Assembly: GCF_028748185.1 (NCBI RefSeq)
Contig: NZ_CP118164.1
Coordinates: 1,860,001 to 1,924,000, forward strand
Reading direction: 5' to 3'
Length of the DNA: 64,000 bases
Source of the DNA: Bremerella sp. P1
GTDB taxonomy: Bacteria > Planctomycetota > Planctomycetia > Pirellulales > Pirellulaceae
In this document: positions 27,312 through 35,485 of the stretch, one piece after another
Position numbering within the stretch: position 1 is the stretch's first letter
How the letters are laid out: every line of letters starts with the position of its first letter
Notes under the pieces: generated by a model
The model's input: the letters and a program-made list of their open reading frames with translations, nothing else
What the model was told of the DNA's origin: nothing
Database searches by the model: none
Made by a program: the position numbers and the translations under genes

Positions 27312-29186
27312 TCAGCGAATCGTGACGGGGATTCTCAATTGTCGCTCTGGATTCTCGGCACTGCGTGTGTATTTTCCTTGCCCCATCATGAGTCGCAGCG
27401 TGTATTTACCGGGCGAACGCGGCAGAAGAAGATGTGCTTGCCGCTGGAAGGATTCTCCAGGAGCAACCTCAAAGGGGATCTCGATCGGCGGCATCGACTG
27501 AGTTGAACCTGACTCATCGGCCCAAGAATAAGCGAGATGGATGGCATTTTTACGTGTTCGCGGCCAAGATGTCTCGCCTTCATTGGTGACGGTTATGGGG
27601 ATAGCCACATAGGACTGGGGGAAACGCATTCCCCCTAACACGAACTGGTAGGCACCTCGCTTTTCGGTGATCAGTCGCTTCAGCTCGTCCTGATCCAATT
27701 CAATGGAGCTGGCCAGGTCTGGAGCGCCTGGCGGATCCGGATCATCGGCACTGAATGGCTGCAAGATTTGATAGTCGGAAATTGGAACCAGTCGCACCTC
27801 TCCCAAAACTTCTCGCAGGCACTGCGTGTAGGTCAGTACCGCCCCAACCAGAATCACCATAAGCACTCGATTGAATCCCTTGGTAAGCCATGGCAAGGCA
27901 ATCACCATGAACGCCAAGACGGTCCCCATGGCCTTCGAGTAGCCACTCAGGTCAATCCAAACGGTCTGGGACATCATCGAGAGGACGACGAAATACGGAA
28001 GCAGAATCAGTGACAAGGAAGAGATTTTGCGAATGTTCCACAGGACGAAGAATCCCAGAAGCATCATGGCAAAGTAAAAGGGACGCATCAAGAGGCTGGG
28101 GGAAGCGATCGCCGTTCGAAAGAACGCCACGAAGGGAAGGTCAAGAATCACCCCGCCTGCCGACTCGGAACCGGATTGCCCAAAAAAGGCACGCAGATAG
28201 ATCTGCCAACCAATAAACACAGCACACGGAATCGCGACGAGGGCAAATTGCCAGAGGGACGTTCGATACGCCCAATAATTCCAGGCATTAGGCCTTCCGT
28301 CGAAAACGGTAGGGGGCACCCTGTCATCAGGCGCAACCATCAACCGGTTGGCCAGGCGTTCCCAACCTAGTCGGCGTAGAACCACAACGACCCAACCACC
28401 ACTTTCCGAGGCCCCTTTCCAGGGAACGAGTCCGGCAACCGATGCAGCGGCAACCGTTCCAGCGATCGCGAAGTAAGGTTCTCGCGTCAAACACATCATG
28501 GAAGCGGCCGCGGCATACGTTAGGGTCATCCCACGAATGAGCGCCAGCATGGCCAAGATGAAAAACACATCGGCCAGCGGATCCGGCTGCCCGTGCAGCA
28601 GACAAATAGGAATACCCACATTCGCTGCCCACCCGAGACACCATAGCGGCGAGTATCGATTAGCCACTAGCCATGCGGCGAGCGTCCCCATGGCGATCCC
28701 GACAAATGGCAGCGAAGCAAAGAGAAACGTATGGGGCGAAACATAATCGCTTCCCATTAGTTCGCTCAGCAAGCGTGCCACGATTGGCAGACCGATCCGT
28801 TGATAGCGATACGGAGGTGCATCAATGTGGGTGTAAGCATCTGGGTGGGGAAGCAGGTAATTCGCTTGGAGGTAATAGAACTGCCCATCCCAGCCGATCT
28901 CTTGATTCGGATAGTACCCTTCTTCCATCAACCGCTCGGGAACACCGAAATGGTACCCAGGAAGAATCATCCCTCCCCAATCACCACAGTACTTGTTGTA
29001 GGCCGCGATGAAGAGGACCGCATAGGCAAGCAGCATGCCTATCAAGGCCGTCGCGAGAAACACGATCACGAGACGACGCGTCGAAACGGGCTCGAAATCG
29101 GGGTCTGGTGTTTCGGTCGAATCAGCAATCATCGCATCTCGCGTTCCCTGCGATGGTTCTACCGTGATAGCAGTGATATCAATCAC
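27312..29186 (-). CDS. Multi-span membrane protein, glycopolymer-type, paralog A
   Basis: 624 residues with about ten hydrophobic segments. The first span (~40-65) is followed by an extracytoplasmic loop with GYHFGVPERLMEEGYYP, EIGWDGQFYY and DAPPYRYQRIGLP; the DGQFYY...RYQRIG signature resembles the AZOBR_p60025-type cell-surface glycopolymer proteins, which look like GT-C lipid-linked-sugar transferases. The C-terminal ~150 residues form a soluble beta-sandwich (ITVTNEGETSWPRTR, VAPGESFQRQAHLLLP), resembling an Ig-like domain. ATG at residue 19 is an alternative start. It is a close paralog of the protein at 36291-38093, in the same orientation, the two flanking the eight-gene cassette. It probably transfers or polymerises a sugar outside the membrane (inference). 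Confidence 0.75.
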   Translation of the reverse strand: MIDITAITVEPSQGTRDAMIADSTETPDPDFEPVSTRRLVIVFLATALIGMLLAYAVLFIAAYNKYCGDWGGMILPGYHFGVPERLMEEGYYPNQEIGWDGQFYYLQANYLLPHPDAYTHIDAPPYRYQRIGLPIVARLLSELMGSDYVSPHTFLFASLPFVGIAMGTLAAWLVANRYSPLWCLGWAANVGIPICLLHGQPDPLADVFFILAMLALIRGMTLTYAAAASMMCLTREPYFAIAGTVAAASVAGLVPWKGASESGGWVVVVLRRLGWERLANRLMVAPDDRVPPTVFDGRPNAWNYWAYRTSLWQFALVAIPCAVFIGWQIYLRAFFGQSGSESAGGVILDLPFVAFFRTAIASPSLLMRPFYFAMMLLGFFVLWNIRKISSLSLILLPYFVVLSMMSQTVWIDLSGYSKAMGTVLAFMVIALPWLTKGFNRVLMVILVGAVLTYTQCLREVLGEVRLVPISDYQILQPFSADDPDPPGAPDLASSIELDQDELKRLITEKRGAYQFVLGGMRFPQSYVAIPITVTNEGETSWPRTRKNAIHLAYSWADESGSTQSMPPIEIPFEVAPGESFQRQAHLLLPRSPGKYTLRLMMGQGKYTRSAENPERQLRIPVTIR

Positions 29187-29531
29187 CCCAAACCAATCGT
29201 TTCACGCCACTCTGGTTCTCGTCTCGAGTAATGAGCGTGACAGAATAACTTGGTCGCGGAATTCCACCAAGATGAATCAACAAAGCGGGCAGGCCTGGAA
29301 GAATAGAAAAACAATGAAACCCGCGAATTCCTCGGCGAAATTGCCCCATAGGTTGCGGTTCTCCGTGAAGGCCGCGGCCTGATCTAAGCCTGTTTCCTGT
29401 TGCACCAGGAAGCGTCATTTGATATCTACTCTCCACCCTCCCGCGCTACATAAAGCCTGTTGAGGCAGCCATTTTCCGAGACAAATGGCTTTGACCAGAT
29501 CGTATTCTTCGATCGCTCGAGCAAGTTGGCC
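29187..29531. other. Divergent intergenic region, 345 bp
   Basis: Separates membrane protein A (leftward) from the GtrA/epimerase fusion (rightward) and should hold promoters for both. No coding frame with family similarity. A TTG at 29460 would extend the fusion protein by 24 residues without adding a recognisable motif. No clear promoter or hairpin identified by eye. Confidence 0.5.
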
Positions 29532-30626
29532 ATGGAATCCCCAAACAACGTTCTGCAGTGGCTTCGTCGCCAAACCATTCTTTCGCACTGGTATCGCTTT
29601 CGATATCTGATCGGATTCATCCTGATCGGGATGGCATCGATCTGCCTTGAATTGGCCGTGATGAACACAATCATGCCTGAGAGCTGGCCACGCCTTGGCC
29701 GGGCATCGGCAGCGCTCGTTTTCGGCATCGTTTTTGGCTACATCCTCAATGCGAAGCTTAACTTTCAAGTCGCACCCAAGTACTTGCTGAGCACCTTTAC
29801 CAAATACTCGGTCGTGTCCGTGTCATCATTTGCGCTGAACATGACCGTAATCTCGTATGTCGAGGTCTCGACAGACTCACTTTATTGGGTTCTCCGTCTG
29901 GGCACGGCGGCCGCTCTATTCTCTTTTGCTTACACGCTGCACCGCTATTTCACCTTCGATCAAGCTCGTAACCTGGGGGTCGCCGTCTACGCCGCGTCAG
30001 ATGAAGACGTAGGGGCCATTTTCGATTCGGTCGGTGACAGCTGCGATCATATCCACGTAGATTTGGTCGATGAGACCATGGGGGATAACCCCGCACCCGT
30101 CAACGTTTTCAAGCTTCAGGAAGCTCGCAAGTATTGGCCCCATCGGCAGGTTGCTCTGCACTTGATGACGCGACAGCCTTCGCGATGGCTGGATCGTGTC
30201 TGGAATGATGTCGATTGGGTCCTTTTCCATCTGGAAATTGAAGAAGACCTGAACAAGCTAATCTTTCAGTGTCGCCAGCACGGGAAGAAAGTCGGGGTCG
30301 TTTGGCGAGTCGGCAACGACCCTGCCGATTTATTGCCCTTCTTAAATCACGTCGATTTCATTATGGTTTTGGGAATTGCCAAACCAGGTCAATCGGGTCA
30401 AGAGATCTGCAAGGAAGCGATCGACCTTGTTGCCGCTTTGAACTCCATGCGTTCAAAGTACAACTTTGAGCTAATGTTCGATGGCGGAGTGAACTCTTCG
30501 ACCATCTCCCAAATCGAAGCCAAATATGTCGTCTCCGCTTCTGCAATTCTGCGTGCGGAGAACCCGATTTTAGCAGTCGACGAAATCCGACGGCGCGTTC
30601 AATACCCCAACAAAGCGGCAGCTTAA
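29532..30626 (+). CDS. GtrA-like flippase fused to ribulose-phosphate 3-epimerase-like domain
   Basis: 364 residues from ATG 29532. Residues ~24-142 form four membrane spans of a GtrA-like protein (YLIGFILIGMASICLELAV ... AYTLHRYFTF), a family implicated in moving polyprenyl-phosphate sugars across the membrane. Residues ~148-355 look like a ribulose-5-phosphate 3-epimerase TIM barrel: S156-D157 near the first strand, H175 and D177 in HIHVDLVD, H210 in LHLM, LFHLE, the MVLGIAKPGQSGQ phosphate loop, and D317 in MFDGGV. These correspond to the metal ligands and acid/base residues of RPE, so catalysis may be intact. First gene of an eight-gene rightward set. The fusion of a membrane carrier with a cytosolic pentulose-phosphate enzyme is unusual. 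Similarity is by motif only. Confidence 0.75.
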   Translation: MESPNNVLQWLRRQTILSHWYRFRYLIGFILIGMASICLELAVMNTIMPESWPRLGRASAALVFGIVFGYILNAKLNFQVAPKYLLSTFTKYSVVSVSSFALNMTVISYVEVSTDSLYWVLRLGTAAALFSFAYTLHRYFTFDQARNLGVAVYAASDEDVGAIFDSVGDSCDHIHVDLVDETMGDNPAPVNVFKLQEARKYWPHRQVALHLMTRQPSRWLDRVWNDVDWVLFHLEIEEDLNKLIFQCRQHGKKVGVVWRVGNDPADLLPFLNHVDFIMVLGIAKPGQSGQEICKEAIDLVAALNSMRSKYNFELMFDGGVNSSTISQIEAKYVVSASAILRAENPILAVDEIRRRVQYPNKAAA

Positions 30627-30684
30627 CGCAACGGAAAGATCGGCTTTTGAGCCTCATCCCGATTCATCGCAAAGGATTGCCAAT

Positions 30685-31344
30685 ATGAATCTTACAGAAC
30701 TTCGGGAAGCCGTTTGTTACGCCAACAAGATGCTCCCTCAGACCGGTCTTGTGACGATGCACTCGGGCAATGCTAGCGGTCTGGATCGTGAATCGGGCCA
30801 TTTGGTGATCAAGCCATCCGGTGTCGACTACGACACGCTAAAACCAGAGATGCTGGTCGAAGTGGACCTGGAAAGTGGCGAAGTGGTCTCCGGCGACCTT
30901 CGTCCGAGCGTCGACCTGCCTCACCACCTGGCGCTTTACCGCAACATGCCAGAGGTCAACGGCATCATTCATACGCATAGCAACTATGCCAGTTCGTTTG
31001 CCGCCGTTCATTCCAGCATCCCCCTTTGCCTGACGGCGATCGCAGATGAATTTGGCGGCGAGATCCCGTGTGCACCGTTTGCAGACTGCGATGACCACTC
31101 CATCGGAAACTGCATCCTCAAGCATCGTGGTAAAGCACCGGCAATCCTCCTGGCCAATCACGGCGTTTTTGCCTGGGGTCCCAGCCCGAAAGCCGCTCTC
31201 AAAGCGGCAGTCATGACCGAAGACGTCGCCAAGACGGTCTTTCTGGCCAAGCAATTGGGCGAAGTGAAGATCCTCTCCTTCGAGGCTGCCGCGAAGTACC
31301 ACGATCGTTATCAGAATCGCTACGGGCAAAAGAAGGCCGCCTAA
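30685..31344 (+). CDS. Class II aldolase, L-ribulose-5-phosphate 4-epimerase-like
   Basis: 219 residues (E. coli AraD has 231). Motifs follow AraD closely: HSGNASGLDRE, IKPSGVDYD, SVDLPHH with D77, zinc ligands H96 and H98 in HTHSNYA, H159 in LLANHGVFAWG, D121 in AIADEFGG (AraD D120), and a C-terminal RYGQKK like the tyrosine-containing tail of AraD. It would interconvert L-ribulose-5-phosphate and D-xylulose-5-phosphate, or act on a related tetrulose/pentulose phosphate. With the epimerase-like domain of the preceding gene it forms a pentulose-phosphate interconversion pair, but no arabinose kinase or isomerase is nearby, so a biosynthetic role in glycan precursor formation is inferred. AAAGGA lies 8 bases before the ATG. 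Confidence 0.82.
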   Translation: MNLTELREAVCYANKMLPQTGLVTMHSGNASGLDRESGHLVIKPSGVDYDTLKPEMLVEVDLESGEVVSGDLRPSVDLPHHLALYRNMPEVNGIIHTHSNYASSFAAVHSSIPLCLTAIADEFGGEIPCAPFADCDDHSIGNCILKHRGKAPAILLANHGVFAWGPSPKAALKAAVMTEDVAKTVFLAKQLGEVKILSFEAAAKYHDRYQNRYGQKKAA

Positions 31345-31347
31345 GAG

Positions 31348-31977
31348 ATGACCTCGTTTGTCACCGATTTCATCTCGGTTGATCCATCGCCAGAATTCAG
31401 CCGAACGATTAACGCATACAAACAGACAGTGCGTGAGCTTGTAGGAAACCAGGTTTTCCTGAACGAGCCGCCTCACATGACGGCCTACCTGGCTCGATTT
31501 GCGGAGGGAACCGATCTTTCCCCCTACGTGGTCAACCTGGCCAAATCGATTTCGGCTCCCACGCTTCGGACAACCGGCTGGCATGTGTTCGATGCCGATC
31601 CCATGACAGGCAACCGAACCTTGGTCGTCAACTTCGACGAACCTTCGCAAAGCCTGTTGCGATCGATCCAAAAACAGATCGGATCAGCGCTGCAGGGACG
31701 CTACGACAAGTCCGCTACAAAACAGCGTTACGCCGAGGCTTGGGACCACTTCGCACCCGAGCAGCGCGAGGCCGTCGAATCCGTTGGCTTTCCCTTTTGG
31801 GGCTCAGGCTGGCATCCTCATTTCACGATTGCCTCGATCCGTCCATCGGACTGGCCGGCTGTCGCCGACAAGTTGCTCCCGACTCCACCATCCGGGGACA
31901 TTGCCTGTCCAAGCTTGACACAATATCGCGTCATTGATGGTGAATCACATCCCATCTTCTCGTTTGACCTTCGGTGA
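31348..31977 (+). CDS. 2H phosphoesterase superfamily protein
   Basis: 209 residues. Two H-x-T-x motifs define the 2H phosphoesterase fold: HMTA (H43, T45) and HFTI (H158, T160), about 115 residues apart as in 2'-5' RNA ligase/cyclic phosphodiesterase-like proteins. These enzymes open cyclic phosphates or cleave 2'-5' bonds. Cytoplasmic, no signal or membrane span. It starts 3 bases after the AraD-like gene and its TGA is within 6 bases of the next gene's ATG, so it belongs to the same transcript. In this context a substrate such as a cyclic sugar phosphate or a nucleotide-linked by-product is more likely than RNA (inference). Confidence 0.75.
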   Translation: MTSFVTDFISVDPSPEFSRTINAYKQTVRELVGNQVFLNEPPHMTAYLARFAEGTDLSPYVVNLAKSISAPTLRTTGWHVFDADPMTGNRTLVVNFDEPSQSLLRSIQKQIGSALQGRYDKSATKQRYAEAWDHFAPEQREAVESVGFPFWGSGWHPHFTIASIRPSDWPAVADKLLPTPPSGDIACPSLTQYRVIDGESHPIFSFDLR

Positions 31978-31982
31978 AATGC

Positions 31983-33533
31983 ATGCCTGAAAACCAAGTG
32001 GCCAAACAGCACCCTTCCGATCACGATGCTACGTTCGATCTCAATTCGCTTCCTCCCATGAAGCGCGAGATTGTCCATGCGTTGCATTCGGTTGCGGACT
32101 CCATTCCCTGGGTACTTTCGGCCACACTGACCGGCAGCTTTCTTAACAGCGACGATCTCTCAGGCGTGAGTGACATCGACTACATCGTCATCGTCGACCA
32201 GCTTCAGCGGGAACGTTTTGATAGCCTGCAAGCCGCTTTTCAACAGCAGCTCGAGCCTGTCGTTCAAGCCCACGGCTGGAAGCTTCGCATCAACCCAACG
32301 CTCGGTCCGCTGAAGTTCAACGACGAGCAAACGGCCGTTTTGCACTTGATGCTGTATTCGCGAGAAGCCCACGTCAAGCATGTGATCGAAAGCCCCTTTA
32401 CCTGCTTCGACTGGCAGCTTTCGCCGGTAAATCACCGTGCGTCGATGGCCGACATCTATCCGGCGTTTGCACTTCAACCAAGACACTTTGTTAGTGCCCG
32501 GCGAAGTATTACCGACTACCTCAACGACTATCGAGCACGCGTCGTTTCGTATCGAGAACTTATCTGCAATGACGTCTCGTATGAAGAACGGAAGCAACTC
32601 AAGCCGATGACGGTCCGCGATCAACACGAGTTCGCGTATCACATCATCCGCTTCCTCATGAAGAACGTCGTCAAGCTACTCACGCGATCAAATCGAGATT
32701 TGCCAAGCGAAGAATTGCAGACGGCTTTCTTTCGCTACTTCCCCGCCGAAGAGTCTTCCATCCGAGCATTCTTTGGGGAACTCTCTGCCTGCAAACACAG
32801 TCAACAATTCGATCCTCCGGTAGACAACTTAGACGAACGCCTAGAGTCGTTTGCCGCGATCTTCGAAGAACAATTCCGTTCGATCTTTCACGCCGAAGCA
32901 ACGCGTCATGTCGTCTTCCGCCATGCTCCGACACCGCAAAACTATGCCGAGGATGGTTCGGTTCGATTCCTGGGAAGAAGCAATCCTGAGATTCTGCCGC
33001 TAGAAGCCGCGGCCTTGAGTGATCTGAACGCGGCCGTCGCTTCCCTGACAAGCCCGCGATACTATTCATCTCCCCAAACGCGATGCCGGCAATCATTGGC
33101 ATCGATGGATCCAGGGGTCGAAGTTGAAACGGACGATCGGCTCCAGGAAATCAACTACGGGGCCTGCGAAGGCATGACGGTTCAAGCCGCCCGGAATTCG
33201 CACCCGGCTTTGTTTCAGGCCTGGCAACAAGGCCAGGACCCCCGTTTTCCTGGCGGGGAATGCACCGAGGACGTTCTACAACGATCGCTCGAGGCAATGA
33301 CCGATGTCTGGGACAACAGCCAAACCGATACCGTGACCTGCACGCACAATGTGGTCTTACGCTGCCTGGTGGGCAATGCATTGGGTGTTCCGCGCTCGCA
33401 GTGGTATCGACTCAAGATTCCTCACCTGGCCCCGATCACGTTCATCCGTACACCCGAGCATGGCGTCTACCTCGATTTGTCACCTGAGGTCGAGCGTCAG
33501 ATCTTCCAATCCTTTTCGGACTCCATGAGATAG
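31983..33533 (+). CDS. Nucleotidyltransferase-fold / histidine phosphatase fusion
   Basis: 516 residues from ATG 31983 (a GTG at 31974 overlaps the previous stop and adds three residues). The N-terminal part has the pol-beta-type nucleotidyltransferase signature: GS at 51-52 and DID at 64-66 (SDIDYIVIV). A helical middle follows (~170-300). Residues ~308-505 are a histidine phosphatase (phosphoglycerate-mutase superfamily): RHA at 313-315 in place of the usual RHG, SSPQTRCRQS with the second Arg, EINYGACEGM with the Glu, and CTHNVVLRCL with the second His. So both catalytic halves keep their core residues. It may add a nucleotidyl group to, and remove a phosphate from, related intermediates, or the first domain may be regulatory. 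I know no characterised protein of this architecture. Confidence 0.78.
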   Translation: MPENQVAKQHPSDHDATFDLNSLPPMKREIVHALHSVADSIPWVLSATLTGSFLNSDDLSGVSDIDYIVIVDQLQRERFDSLQAAFQQQLEPVVQAHGWKLRINPTLGPLKFNDEQTAVLHLMLYSREAHVKHVIESPFTCFDWQLSPVNHRASMADIYPAFALQPRHFVSARRSITDYLNDYRARVVSYRELICNDVSYEERKQLKPMTVRDQHEFAYHIIRFLMKNVVKLLTRSNRDLPSEELQTAFFRYFPAEESSIRAFFGELSACKHSQQFDPPVDNLDERLESFAAIFEEQFRSIFHAEATRHVVFRHAPTPQNYAEDGSVRFLGRSNPEILPLEAAALSDLNAAVASLTSPRYYSSPQTRCRQSLASMDPGVEVETDDRLQEINYGACEGMTVQAARNSHPALFQAWQQGQDPRFPGGECTEDVLQRSLEAMTDVWDNSQTDTVTCTHNVVLRCLVGNALGVPRSQWYRLKIPHLAPITFIRTPEHGVYLDLSPEVERQIFQSFSDSMR

Positions 33534-33535
33534 GC

Positions 33536-34318
33536 ATGAATATTATCGTTCCCATGGCAGGTGCCGGATCCCGGTTTTCTTCCGCAGGCTACACGCTACC
33601 CAAGCCACTCATTTCCGTGGATGGCCTTCCCATGGTCGTTCGCGCGATTGGTGACTTGCCGTCTGCAGAACGCATCATCTTTCTCGTTCATCGCGACCAC
33701 GTGGCCGAGCACCAGATCGACCAGGTGCTGCGAAGTCACTTCTCCGATTGCGAGATCGTTGTGGTCCCCGGCCTGACTGAGGGACAGGCATGTACCGTGC
33801 GACTGGCTGCCGAAGCCTTCGCGGATGATACGGACGTTCTCGTGGCGGCATGTGACAACACCCACGTGTACGACGAGAATGATTTCCTCGAAAAGACAAC
33901 GTCTCAACAGTGGGATGGCCTGATTTGGACCTACCGCGGTGACAATCGCGTCTTGCCCAAACCGACAAGCTATGGCTGGGTGGCAACCGACGAAGACAAT
34001 CAATTTGTCAGCCACGTGTCCTGCAAGAAGCCGATCTCGGAAGATCTACTGAACGATCACGTCGTGAGCGGTTTCTTTTGGTTTCGTTCTGCCTACCAAC
34101 TGTTCGATGCCATCGACGCCTTGGTGGCTTCGGATCAGCGGATCAACAACGAGTTCTACCTGGATGTCGTCCCGAATGGGATGATCGCCAGCGGCAGTCG
34201 TTTTGGCACCTTTGAAGTTGAAAAATACATCGGCTGGGGCACTCCGGAAGAGTTGCGGGACTACCAGCGATGGGAGAAATACTTTGCCCAGCAACAGCAA
34301 CGAAAGCTCGTCGCCTAA
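33536..34318 (+). CDS. Sugar-phosphate nucleotidylyltransferase
   Basis: 260 residues. The N-terminus VPMAGAGSRFSSAGYTLPKP is the G-x-G-x-R-F...KP nucleotide-binding loop of the NTP_transferase (PF00483-type) family that joins a sugar or polyol phosphate to an NTP. Further marks are ACDNTHVYDEND (the D-N pair near the metal site), FGTFEVEKYIGWGTPEEL at the end. The family member's NTP and sugar cannot be read from sequence. It begins 2 bases after the preceding stop and overlaps the next gene. It is the obvious activating enzyme of the cassette: the product would be an NDP-linked building block handed to the GT2 and membrane transferases. Confidence 0.82.
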   Translation: MNIIVPMAGAGSRFSSAGYTLPKPLISVDGLPMVVRAIGDLPSAERIIFLVHRDHVAEHQIDQVLRSHFSDCEIVVVPGLTEGQACTVRLAAEAFADDTDVLVAACDNTHVYDENDFLEKTTSQQWDGLIWTYRGDNRVLPKPTSYGWVATDEDNQFVSHVSCKKPISEDLLNDHVVSGFFWFRSAYQLFDAIDALVASDQRINNEFYLDVVPNGMIASGSRFGTFEVEKYIGWGTPEELRDYQRWEKYFAQQQQRKLVA

Positions 34319-34778
34319 GGTATCGCGACAGATCCTTCGCTTTCTCGTCATCGGCGGAAGTTCGGTCGCGATCGATGGCATCTGCTACGCGTTGATCACC
34401 ACGCTGTCAGGCATTTCCCCAGACATCGCTAAGGGGATCTCGTACGTATGTGGGATGCTGTTTGGCTTCTGGGGAAACAAACTCTGGACCTTCGAGTCGA
34501 CCAAACGATCGGTTAGCGAACCTATTGTCTACGTCGTCATTTATGCTTGCACCCTCGGCTTGAACGTGGGAATCAATCGCGGCGTCCTTCTATTGGCAGG
34601 AGACGAATTCCGCTTGCTCGGTTTCTTCCTGGCAACCGGAACGACCACTGTCGCCAACTTTGTGGGTATGAAGTTCCTCGCGTTTCGCCAACAGGTTCCC
34701 GCGAATTCCGACTTGGCGGCCTCGCCTGGCGAACCACCGGAAGTCGCGATTCCCACATCTGACCGCAGGGCAGCCTAA
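34284..34778 (+). CDS. GtrA-like membrane protein
   Basis: 164 residues from TTG 34284, chosen because GGAG sits 7 bases upstream and because a longer frame starting at 34203 would overlap the previous gene by 116 bases and add no conserved sequence. Four membrane spans: ILRFLVIGGSSVAIDGICYAL, SYVCGMLFGFWGNKLWTF (the classical N-K-x-W-TF GtrA motif), VYVVIYACTLGLNVGI and FLATGTTTVANFVGMKFLAF. GtrA proteins are thought to flip or present polyprenyl-phosphate-linked sugars. A second GtrA unit in the same operon as the GtrA/epimerase fusion suggests two linked sugar-carrier steps or a heteromeric complex. Confidence 0.82.
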   Translation: MPSNSNESSSPKVSRQILRFLVIGGSSVAIDGICYALITTLSGISPDIAKGISYVCGMLFGFWGNKLWTFESTKRSVSEPIVYVVIYACTLGLNVGINRGVLLLAGDEFRLLGFFLATGTTTVANFVGMKFLAFRQQVPANSDLAASPGEPPEVAIPTSDRRAA

Positions 34779-34790
34779 CCGAGGACTTCC

Positions 34791-35378
34791 ATGCTATATA
34801 TTGCTCATCGCATCAATACACGCGACCAGTTGGCGGACGTTCCGACCGAGTACGGCGTCGAGCTCGATTTGCGAGATCATGGTGACGATCTCATTCTTCA
34901 ACACGATCCCTTCACAGGCGGCGAACGATTTGAAGATTACCTGGCCGAGTATCGCCACGGGCTCATGATCTTGAACATCAAGAGCGAACGAATTGAACAT
35001 CGCGTCCTGGAAATGATCCAAGGGACCGTCGACGACTATTTCTTCCTCGATAGCTCCTACCCCATGATTCGCACTCTTTGCCGACAAGGCGAGAGTAAGA
35101 TCGCCGTTCGCTTCTCCGAGTACGAACCCATCGAGTCGGCACTGGCCTTGGCAGGCGATGTCCAGTGGGCCTGGATCGACTGCTTCACCAAGATGCCGTT
35201 GACGGACGAAACATACGATCAACTCAAAGCTCACTTTAAGTTGTGCATTGTTTCACCAGAGCTTCAAGGAAGAAGTGTCGAAACGATCGCCGACTATGCC
35301 GCGTCTCTCTCTCCCTATCCGGTCGATGCGATTTGCACCAAGCGTCCCGATCTGTGGCAAGCGGCCTTATCATCCTAG
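34791..35378 (+). CDS. Glycerophosphodiester phosphodiesterase-like TIM-barrel protein
   Basis: 195 residues, shorter than typical GDPD enzymes (~240-350). The first half carries the GDPD catalytic pattern: H6-R7 (IAHRIN), E24 and D26 (GVELDLR) and H38 (LILQHDP), followed by LNIKSE. The last strand reads AICTKRPDLW. There is no signal peptide, so a cytoplasmic phosphodiesterase is predicted. In this cassette it could cleave a glycerol- or polyol-phosphodiester intermediate, or control its level. GAGG lies 9 bases before ATG 34791. Closely spaced after the GtrA gene (12 bases). Confidence 0.72.
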   Translation: MLYIAHRINTRDQLADVPTEYGVELDLRDHGDDLILQHDPFTGGERFEDYLAEYRHGLMILNIKSERIEHRVLEMIQGTVDDYFFLDSSYPMIRTLCRQGESKIAVRFSEYEPIESALALAGDVQWAWIDCFTKMPLTDETYDQLKAHFKLCIVSPELQGRSVETIADYAASLSPYPVDAICTKRPDLWQAALSS

Positions 35379-35395
35379 CAGCACCGCTGACCTTG

Positions 35396-35429
35396 ACCCT
35401 TTGGCACCTTTTGGCCTATACCTTTTGGC
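35396..35429 (+). repeat. Three near-identical 10-base direct repeats
   Basis: ACCCTTTGGC (35396-35405), ACCTTTTGGC (35406-35415) and, after CTAT, ACCTTTTGGC (35420-35429) in the gap between the GDPD-like and GT2 genes. Regular units of this type can be protein-binding sites or the result of slippage. Nothing else lies in the 107-base gap except the GT2 ribosome-binding site AAGGAAG. Confidence 0.5.
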
Positions 35430-35485
35430 GAAATCGTGTCGCAGAACCGTTCAGCTAGCACCGCCCTTCCCCAAGGAAGAATCCG

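Noticed and set aside
30838-31671. 277-codon open frame on the - strand
   Set aside because: Antisense to the AraD-like and 2H genes, whose catalytic motifs are unmistakable; no ribosome-binding site.
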